Assembly: GCA_006226375.1 (NCBI GenBank)
Contig: SBHC01000085.1
Span: 1-64,000 of the forward strand
DNA: 64,000 bases
Direction of reading: 5' to 3'
Source: Deltaproteobacteria bacterium
Lineage (GTDB): Bacteria; Myxococcota_C; UBA6777
Shown here one piece after another: positions 50,615-57,490 of this stretch (position 1 is the first letter of the stretch; the number at the start of each line of letters is the position of its first letter). The notes under the pieces were generated by a model. The model did no database searches. It was not told the DNA's origin and was given only the letters and a program-made list of their open reading frames with translations. A program made the translations under genes and the position numbers.

Positions 50615-53600
50615 TTATTGGCATGTTCCACTCTGGCAGGTTTGGCTGGTGCTGCATTTGTTGCCACACTTTCCACAGTTGTTTCGGTCGGTGTAGACAT
50701 CATGGCAGGTTCCAGACACCAAGTCACCGCATCGGACTTTGCTCGCATCATTTCTACAGATGACTTGGCAAGTGCCGCTGTAACAAGCTTTTGCGCTGGT
50801 CCCTGAGGTGGGGGAGCACTTGTTTCCACAGGTCCCACAGTGATTGCGATTGGTCTGGAGGTCCACGCAATTCTGGCCACAGGGAGAGAGGCCGCTTGAA
50901 CAAGCAACGCATTGCCCTGACTGACAAGAGGCGTTGGAGTTGCACTTGTTCCCACAGGCCCCACAGTGGTTACGATCGTTGGCCAGAGTCACACATTGGT
51001 TGTTGCATGGAACCCGGCCGCTTGGACAAGCAACACACTGGCTGGATTGGCAGATCGCATTGGATCCGCACTTGTTGTTGCAAGCGCCGCAGTTGTTTCG
51101 GTCACTCGTGATGTCGATGCATGTTCCATTGCACAGGGCCTGGCCTAGAGGACAATTGCTGCATGTTCCTCCTCGGCAGTTCAGACCGTTGGCGCATGCG
51201 TTGCCGCATGTCCCGCAGTGGGAGTTGCTGGTCAAGAGATTCCTGCAAGTGTTTCCACAAGCCACCTGCCCCGCAGGGCAGTTCACACATCTGGACTGTG
51301 AGCATCGTTCGGTGCTGCTGCATTTTTTGTTGCAAGCGCCGCAGTTGTTTCGGTCGGAGTACACACTGATACAGGTTCCTGCACAAGGAAGATATCCGAA
51401 TTTGTTGCATTTGCAGGTACATCTGTAGGATGTGCTGGTCTGGGTACAGCCACATCTCGATTCCGGTGGGCATTGATTGCCGCACAAACCGCAATGCTTA
51501 ATGTTTTGGTAACTCTGGCATACGCCCGAACAAACCCGACTGGTTGGTGGGCTGGCTGTGGAACAGATGCAGATCCCGGAAGAACAAGTTCCTCCGGAGC
51601 AGCCTCTCCCACAGCCTCCACAGTGAGAGATGTTGGTTCGGGTATCCACACAGGTACCTGAGCAGACCCTTTGACCTCCGGAGCATCTGCACCGACCTGA
51701 GGTGCACGTTCCACCTCGGCATCCTTGCCCACAGCCTCCGCAATGAGAGGTGCTGGTGTTGGTGTTCACGCAGGTTCCGCTGCACAAGGTTTGGCCTGTG
51801 GGGCAAGTGCAGGTCCCGGAAGAACAAGTCCCTCCGGAGCAGCCTTTTCCACAGCCACCACAGTGAGAGATGTTGGTGTCGGTGTTCACACAAGAACCAC
51901 CGCAGGCGGTTTGGCCTGTCGGACACTGGCACGTTCCGCTCGTGCAGGTTGCTCCCCTGGCGCACTTTGTCCCACAAGCCCCACAGTGATTGAGGTCTGT
52001 TTGAAGGTTCTTGCATACTCCGCTGCACAGCGTCAGGCCTGTCGGGCACTGACACACACCGCTCTGGCAGGTTTGCCCTCCTGTGCATTGCTTTCCGCAA
52101 GCTCCGCAGTTTGCGGCGTCTTTCTGTAAGTCTTTGCAAGCATCGTTGCAAATGGTTTCGTTGGCCGCGCAGGCTTTGCATTGTCCCGATTGACACACCA
52201 AAGAACCCGTACAGACAGTGCCACATGTCCCACAGTTGCTACGATCGGCTCTCAAATCAAAGCAGGTGTTGTTGCAAGTGGACCAGCCGCTTGGACATTT
52301 GCATACGCCGCTCTGACACGTCTGACCGTTGGTGCATTGGGTGCTGCAATCTCCACAACGATTGTTGTCGGTTCCCACATCGAAACAAGGGCCGCTGAGC
52401 GAGCTGCCACATCGCACTTTCTTTGCATCGTTGAGGCATTTGAGCTGGCATTTTCCATAAAAACAAGCTCTTGCTGATGTACCAGCCCTGGGCGAACACT
52501 GATTCCCACAGCTGCCGCAGTGGTTGCCGTTGGTTTGGGTGTTCACACATCTTCCAGAGCAGAAGGTCTGACCTGTAGGGCATGTACAGGCACCGCTTTT
52601 GCAAGTTTGACCGCCTGTACAGGCTGTGCCGCATGCTCCACAGTGAGTGGAGCTGGCGTTGGTGTCCACGCATGCGCCGCCGCAAAAGGTCTGACCTGTC
52701 GGACACGTACATGCACCACTCGTACAGGATTGACCTCCAGTGCAAGTCGTCCCACAGGCTCCGCAATGGCTGGAGCTGGTTTGGGTGTCAACGCATGTGC
52801 TGCCGCACAACGTCTTGCCTGCAGAACATTTGCACGCGCCACTTTGGCAGGTCTGACCTCCTTTGCAGGCTGTGCCACATGCTCCGCAGTTGCCATTGTC
52901 TGTTTGCAAATCGGCACACTGGTTGCCACAAGCCGTCTCTCCCGTGGGGCAGTTCTTCACACATTGACCGGATGAGCACTTCTCTCCCGAAGGACAAGCT
53001 TTGTTGCAGCTTCCACAGTGCTTTCCGTCCGTCTTTGTGTTCACACATGCGCCACCGCAAACGGTTTGACCTTGGGGGCACTCACAGGTCCCAGCGTTGC
53101 AACTTTGCGTGGTTAAACAGGTGGTCCCACAAGCCCCACAGTGAGCATCACTGGTTTGGGTGTCGACGCAGGCGTTGTTGCAGAGGGTCTCTCCGCTGGT
53201 CGGGCATTCGCAGGCGCCGGCCCTGCATGTTTGTGCAGAAGGGCAGACTTTGTCGCAGGCTCCGCAGTGGTCTTTGTTGGTTTGCAGGTCGGTGCAAGTG
53301 GCTGGGCTGCCACACCTTGCCTCACCACTGTTGCAGGAAGGAAGACATTGCCCCTTGTCGCATTCGTTGCCAGCGCTGCAGGCGTTGCCGCATTGACCGC
53401 AGTGTTGGGCGCTGGTCTGTGTGTTGACACATGCGCCATTGCACAGCGTCTCTTCGCTTTGGCAGGTGGGTGCCTCAGGTTCAGGCTCGGGTGTGGCCTC
53501 ATCCTTCTCCGCTGCCCCTGCATCTGTGGACGACCCCTCTTGGCCTGAGCCTTCTTCCCCTGCTGAGGACTCTTCTCCTGCTGAAGATTCGTTTCCTGTT

Positions 53601-53836
53601 GAAGATTCGGGCGGGTTGGGTTCCTCGCCTACGTTGGTCTCTTGGCCTGTCGTTGCTTGTTCGCCGTTGGACTCAATGCCTACCTTCTCCACTTGACCTG
53701 TGACTTCATCACTCCCACCGTCGGTGAGGACCTCTGGAGGTGGCGCGCAGGAAATGGCCAAGGAAAGTAACAACACGCCGAGACAGCTAGCCAGCCACGT
53801 TCTCATTGCTCTTCTCAAACCCTCTTCACTTTTCAT
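50615..53836 (-). CDS. Giant Cys-rich lipoprotein made of ~22 Stig1-like repeats
   Basis: 1073 residues; ATG 53836 has GAGAGGG seven bases upstream. Lipobox LAISC gives Cys30. A Ser/Glu/Gly/Asp-rich linker (~residues 31-120, with GNESSAGEESSAG repeats) is followed by about 22 tandem units of ~37-44 residues: C-(N/G)-X2-C-V-(D/N)-X6-HCG-X-CG-X2-C-X2-G-X2-C-X2-G-X-C-X-C. About 200 Cys make this a highly disulphide-bonded surface fibre or lattice. A longer unit (CSPRAGTSARACFYGKC plus RCGSSLSGPCFDV) recurs at the very end (CSPTSGTSAKACYSGTC plus RCGDLVSGTCHDV), suggesting an internal block duplication. Function of Stig1-like repeats in bacteria is unknown. Confidence 0.85.
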   Translation of the reverse strand: MKSEEGLRRAMRTWLASCLGVLLLSLAISCAPPPEVLTDGGSDEVTGQVEKVGIESNGEQATTGQETNVGEEPNPPESSTGNESSAGEESSAGEEGSGQEGSSTDAGAAEKDEATPEPEPEAPTCQSEETLCNGACVNTQTSAQHCGQCGNACSAGNECDKGQCLPSCNSGEARCGSPATCTDLQTNKDHCGACDKVCPSAQTCRAGACECPTSGETLCNNACVDTQTSDAHCGACGTTCLTTQSCNAGTCECPQGQTVCGGACVNTKTDGKHCGSCNKACPSGEKCSSGQCVKNCPTGETACGNQCADLQTDNGNCGACGTACKGGQTCQSGACKCSAGKTLCGSTCVDTQTSSSHCGACGTTCTGGQSCTSGACTCPTGQTFCGGACVDTNASSTHCGACGTACTGGQTCKSGACTCPTGQTFCSGRCVNTQTNGNHCGSCGNQCSPRAGTSARACFYGKCQLKCLNDAKKVRCGSSLSGPCFDVGTDNNRCGDCSTQCTNGQTCQSGVCKCPSGWSTCNNTCFDLRADRSNCGTCGTVCTGSLVCQSGQCKACAANETICNDACKDLQKDAANCGACGKQCTGGQTCQSGVCQCPTGLTLCSGVCKNLQTDLNHCGACGTKCARGATCTSGTCQCPTGQTACGGSCVNTDTNISHCGGCGKGCSGGTCSSGTCTCPTGQTLCSGTCVNTNTSTSHCGGCGQGCRGGTCTSGRCRCSGGQRVCSGTCVDTRTNISHCGGCGRGCSGGTCSSGICICSTASPPTSRVCSGVCQSYQNIKHCGLCGNQCPPESRCGCTQTSTSYRCTCKCNKFGYLPCAGTCISVYSDRNNCGACNKKCSSTERCSQSRCVNCPAGQVACGNTCRNLLTSNSHCGTCGNACANGLNCRGGTCSNCPLGQALCNGTCIDITSDRNNCGACNNKCGSNAICQSSQCVACPSGRVPCNNQCVTLANDRNHCGACGNKCNSNASCQSGQCVACSSGLSPCGQNCVDLQTNRNHCGTCGNKCSPTSGTSAKACYSGTCQVICRNDASKVRCGDLVSGTCHDVYTDRNNCGKCGNKCSTSQTCQSGTCQ

Positions 53837-54258
53837 TTGGAAGCCCTCTCTTCACTCTTTGCTTTGATGTCCTCTGAATCACTGAAATCAGACTATCCTT
53901 CCTCTACAGGTTCTGTGCCATGCAGTTGTCTTGTCTGATGTCTTACTTTGTATACATTGTCTTAGCGGTACAAACGAGCCTTTTTGTCGTCGATTCTTTG
54001 GGGTTTTCTCTCCTGGATCGAAGAGGCTGTCTCCTGGATCGAAGAGGCTGTCTCCTGGATCGAAGAGGCTGTCTCCTTGATCGAAGAGGCTGTCTCCTTG
54101 ATCCAAGAAAAAGGACCCCAAAGCGGAGAGAATGTCTGCTTGATTCCAGAGGTTCTTCTTCGATTCGAGAGTCGAGCGATTCTTGGGGACGTTGGTTTTT
54201 GAGTGGTGGGTTTGTGGTGAGGCTGGTGTTTCAGAGACAGGAGTAAGGAGGGGGTTGG
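53837..54258. other. 422-bp intergenic region with tandem repeats
   Basis: Between two minus-strand genes. Short frames exist on both strands because the 21-bp repeat is a multiple of three, but none has a ribosome site or plausible protein, so I treat the region as noncoding. The repeat patch is listed separately. Confidence 0.55.
54010..54109. repeat. 21-bp tandem repeat, 4.8 copies
   Basis: CTCCTGGATCGAAGAGGCTGT begins at 54010, 54031 and 54052 with identical sequence. A fourth copy at 54073 and a fifth, partial copy at 54094 have T in place of G at the sixth base (CTCCTTGATC). Looser relatives follow to about 54180. Its copy number is likely to vary between strains. Confidence 0.9.
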
Positions 54259-55974
54259 TTACTTCTTTTGGTCGTCAAAGAAGGGATTTTCTTCCATCGG
54301 GGCGATGCCTTCCATGACCCGCTGGCAGTACTCAATCACGCGGGTTTGCCAGTGTTTGTCGAGGATCTTAACGGAACTCATCCCAGCCAGCCAGGCTACC
54401 ATCAAGAAGATCCCGCTCCATCGCAACAATCCGACGGACCAGCGCTTCCTGCGACCGGGCATGTTCACATGACGATGGTTGCCCAACCAAACACACACCG
54501 CCACCACCAGCACACCAAAAATGGCCAGACTGGCAGGCCCCAAGAACATCAGGATATTCCGGGACGACCACCCCTTGCTCAACAGCGGAACCGCCATCTC
54601 GCTGAGCGGATTACGCAGCCGGTCGGGCGGAGAAGGAAAGACCATTGTGACCGCACAGGTAATCACAATCGAGACCAACACCAGCCCCACAAACAGACGA
54701 TGAAGCTTGGGGTGGCGACGGTACAAGGTATGCCATACAAAGCCGGCGGTGAGCGCCATGCATAACATCGTAGGGGTAAGGTAACGGGGTCCATACGACC
54801 AGCCGTTCATCGCCTTCCAGGGCTCCAGCATCGCAACAAACAGAAGGTAGGCCAGGGGGATGAAGGCGATGGTTCGCGTCAGCCCAAGAGGCAAGTCGCC
54901 TTGTTTGTAACGAGGCAAGAGGAACCATCCGACAAGCAGTCCAACAAGCAGCCAGGGCATAAGGAAGAAGAGACCCATGTACGGGTCAAACAAGTTGGCT
55001 CCGATCGCCTCCCAGTAAAACCCGTTGATTCCGAGAAAGCCTTTGGCCTGGTAGTGACGGTTGTGGTCGGTGACCAACGCAAAGTGTCCGGTCCGTAGCG
55101 GGTGATGGAACATGATCTTGTGCAGCCACATGAACAAGGCGAGCCCTGCACCTGAGCCCAGAGCGTAGCCGGGAATCATCTTCCATCGGTCTTTTGACAG
55201 GACCACCCAGGCCGAAATGACCAGGATCGCAACGACGGCGTGGTACTCCATCAGCTCGGACCATGCGATGAAATGGCCGCCCAACATCGCAAGGAGAAAG
55301 CCCCAAAATCCTCCGCTAGCGCGTCCTTTGTTAAGGAAGTACAGCCCTATCACAATCATCCCGCCCGCCAGCGCATGACCCACAAACGAGATGCTGTAAG
55401 GAAACAACGAGGTTCCCACAGCCGTTGCCACGACGATGCGAGCCCGAAGCGGGCGAGGTACGCCGCCTTCGTGCAAAAGCTGCGACATCGCCATCAAGGC
55501 CAGCAGCATCCAAAGTGCGACGCCACCGTACCGAAGCACCCAGGTCGCACGAGATTCATACTTGTAACCGTCGGGAACCCAGCCGGCTGCACGTGCGAGC
55601 TTCAGCGCGGGATAGCCCACGAGGGCAACACCTGGAGCTTTCGCAGGGTAGATCTTCCCTGCGCAGCGAGGCGGCTTCTCTTTGGGGTTGTCACAGGCGA
55701 TGCCCACATCATTGATGGGACTCGCACCATGTGTGTTGTTGTAGATGTCCTTGTAACGGAGGTAGCCTCGTTTGTTCCTTGTGACGTCTACTATGTGCAG
55801 GTGCCCGTGCTGAGCAAGCGCTCGCGCCTGCCACACACGGGTTCGTTCGTTGGGGTTGTTCAGGCCTGTGCTGTAGGGGAAAATGTAGACCCAAAGGAGC
55901 ATCACCACACCGTACTCCCAAGGGATGCGGCGCAACCAGCCGCGTAGCCCGCCGGGGGTAAGGGATTGGATCAT
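54259..55974 (-). CDS. Polytopic membrane protein, GT-C glycosyltransferase-like
   Basis: 571 residues with about ten to twelve hydrophobic helices (YGVVMLLWVYIFPYSTGL at the start; LVLVSIVITCAVTMVFP late) and a large N-terminal periplasmic loop (~residues 40-130) containing HGASPINDVGIACDNP. Long hydrophilic loops between helices and overall layout resemble GT-C family or O-antigen ligase-like membrane enzymes, but I cannot point to a decisive Asp-containing loop. GAGGAG seven bases upstream supports ATG 55974. It is on the minus strand downstream of a small lipoprotein gene, possibly in the same transcript. Confidence 0.65.
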   Translation of the reverse strand: MIQSLTPGGLRGWLRRIPWEYGVVMLLWVYIFPYSTGLNNPNERTRVWQARALAQHGHLHIVDVTRNKRGYLRYKDIYNNTHGASPINDVGIACDNPKEKPPRCAGKIYPAKAPGVALVGYPALKLARAAGWVPDGYKYESRATWVLRYGGVALWMLLALMAMSQLLHEGGVPRPLRARIVVATAVGTSLFPYSISFVGHALAGGMIVIGLYFLNKGRASGGFWGFLLAMLGGHFIAWSELMEYHAVVAILVISAWVVLSKDRWKMIPGYALGSGAGLALFMWLHKIMFHHPLRTGHFALVTDHNRHYQAKGFLGINGFYWEAIGANLFDPYMGLFFLMPWLLVGLLVGWFLLPRYKQGDLPLGLTRTIAFIPLAYLLFVAMLEPWKAMNGWSYGPRYLTPTMLCMALTAGFVWHTLYRRHPKLHRLFVGLVLVSIVITCAVTMVFPSPPDRLRNPLSEMAVPLLSKGWSSRNILMFLGPASLAIFGVLVVAVCVWLGNHRHVNMPGRRKRWSVGLLRWSGIFLMVAWLAGMSSVKILDKHWQTRVIEYCQRVMEGIAPMEENPFFDDQKK

Positions 55975-56106
55975 GAAACTGCTCCTCGTTTGTCGTTCTT
56001 TCGCAAGGGTTGAGCCCGTGTTTTCTGGGCTCGTATGGAACGACGGCTATGACATATCTACAAGGGCTTGGCAAGAGTCGCGGCTGCTCAGAGGGCTGCC
56101 TTGCCG

Positions 56107-56619
56107 TCATCGACAAGAGGGAAGGGTGTTGTATCCAGCCTCCACCCGGACAACCCGAAGACGCTTGGTCTGCCCTCTATACAGGGTTCCTTTGGGGCCA
56201 ACCATCGCGCCGTTGATGGCGGCTTTCACCTCCTTCAACTCGTTGATGTGGGATGTTGTGGCGCCTGCCCGACTGAGGATGTGAGTCAATGTTTTCATGG
56301 AGTGTGGACCTCCCCATCTTGCGGATCTGGCTTTGCCTGTAGGGTCGAAGTAGTAGAGCTTGTGACCTCGACCCTTGGGAAAGGTCAGCTCCACCTTCTT
56401 GGTCTTGCCTGATGCTCTCCAAGAGATCTCCACGGTGCCTCCAGAAAGAACGCTGACGTCGTGGCCCGGTTCAATGTGACCTCGGCTGCGAATCACCAGT
56501 CGCAGGCTGCTCTTGGGGGCGTGGTATTCGGCAAGGGTGGAGAACGACTTGCCCCATTGGCACCCACCCAACAAGAAGCCAAAGCATAGCAACGTTAAAG
56601 GCCCGAGACACTTGCTCAT
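56107..56619 (-). CDS. Small lipoprotein, function unknown
   Basis: 170 residues from ATG 56619; the frame is open for 68 codons upstream, but that part has no signal peptide and crosses the promoter region of the divergent sufE gene. The signal ends FGFLLGGC with Cys20. The mature domain is beta-rich, with an acidic/basic alternation (VSVLSGGTVEISWRASG) and a C-terminal part with MVGPKGTLYRGQTKRL. No motif recognised. It is divergent from sufE across 218 bp. Confidence 0.65.
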   Translation of the reverse strand: MSKCLGPLTLLCFGFLLGGCQWGKSFSTLAEYHAPKSSLRLVIRSRGHIEPGHDVSVLSGGTVEISWRASGKTKKVELTFPKGRGHKLYYFDPTGKARSARWGGPHSMKTLTHILSRAGATTSHINELKEVKAAINGAMVGPKGTLYRGQTKRLRVVRVEAGYNTLPSCR

Positions 56620-56837
56620 CGTTTGGAAGCACCTTGCTGTTTGGAAGAAATCGGAGGGATGAAGCCTTTTTAGGATAGCCTCTCGGGTGGCTGGTGCAAC
56701 TCTTTTTTGCGGAGGCTCTCCTCCTTTGCCACCTTGAAAATCCACGTGAAAAGGCGTATGTTGCCCGCGTTTTGACGGAATCGTAGGGAGCCTGGCCGTG
56801 TCTGCTTTGGCTCTCTCATGCATACAGGATAAGACCG

Positions 56838-57269
56838 ATGACCCTGGAAGAACTTGTCGATAACTTCGAATTCTTGGACAGTTGGGAAGAACGCTACAGC
56901 TACATCATCGACCTGGGTCGCAAGCTGCCTCCCTTCCCGGAAGAACACCGAACCGACGAAAACAAGGTGCGGGGCTGTATCAGCCAGGTTTGGATGGTGG
57001 CCGAGACTCCCGAAGACAACCCTGAAGTTATCCGGTTTGTCGCCGACAGTGACGCTGCGATTGTCAAAGGATTAATTGGTATCGTTCTGATGCTTTACTC
57101 CGAGCGGACACCCCAGGACATTCTCGCGCTCAAAACCGAAGACCTCTTCACCAAGCTTGGTCTGGAGTCTCACCTCAGCGTCAACCGCCGCAACGGCTTT
57201 CAGGCGATGCTCGATAAGATCAAGACCATCGCTGCCGAACGTGTACAGGGCGACTCCCTCCAGGCGTAA
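56838..57269 (+). CDS. sufE: SufE-like cysteine desulfurase activator
   Basis: 143 residues, normal size. The active-site Cys is at 47 in NKVRGCISQVWM, the family signature, in a loop after a helical start (LEELVDNFEFLDSWEERY). The end has the family's helical C-terminus (FQAMLDKIKTIAAE). SufE accepts persulfide sulfur from SufS and passes it to the scaffold for Fe-S cluster assembly. No sufS or other suf genes are nearby, so the gene stands alone. The ATG is preceded by AGGATAAG. Confidence 0.92.
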   Translation: MTLEELVDNFEFLDSWEERYSYIIDLGRKLPPFPEEHRTDENKVRGCISQVWMVAETPEDNPEVIRFVADSDAAIVKGLIGIVLMLYSERTPQDILALKTEDLFTKLGLESHLSVNRRNGFQAMLDKIKTIAAERVQGDSLQA

Positions 57270-57490
57270 ATCTTTCTCTCTTTCCAAACGGTCCCTCATC
57301 TGGCCAGGAATTGCAGCTATGGCTGGCTGACTATCCTGGCTTGCTCCAAGGGATATCTACGCTGTCACCCCCTTGTTGGTGGTGCCAATCTTTGGTACTC
57401 TCTGCAAACTCTTCGCCATTGTCATAAGTGCCATTGGGTCGGCTCAGCGCAGCCGAACCACCACAACTCCCACCAGGAAGGCTGAAACGG

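Noticed and set aside
51725-53548. Several plus-strand frames over the 22-repeat lipoprotein
   Set aside because: They arise from the repeated TGT/TGC-rich sequence read in the other direction and have no start signals; the minus-strand protein is clearly real.
53920-54246. Small plus-strand gene over the 21-bp repeats (LLDRRGC repeats)
   Set aside because: The 21-bp unit keeps all three frames open on both strands, so an open frame is expected by chance; no ribosome site or conserved domain.
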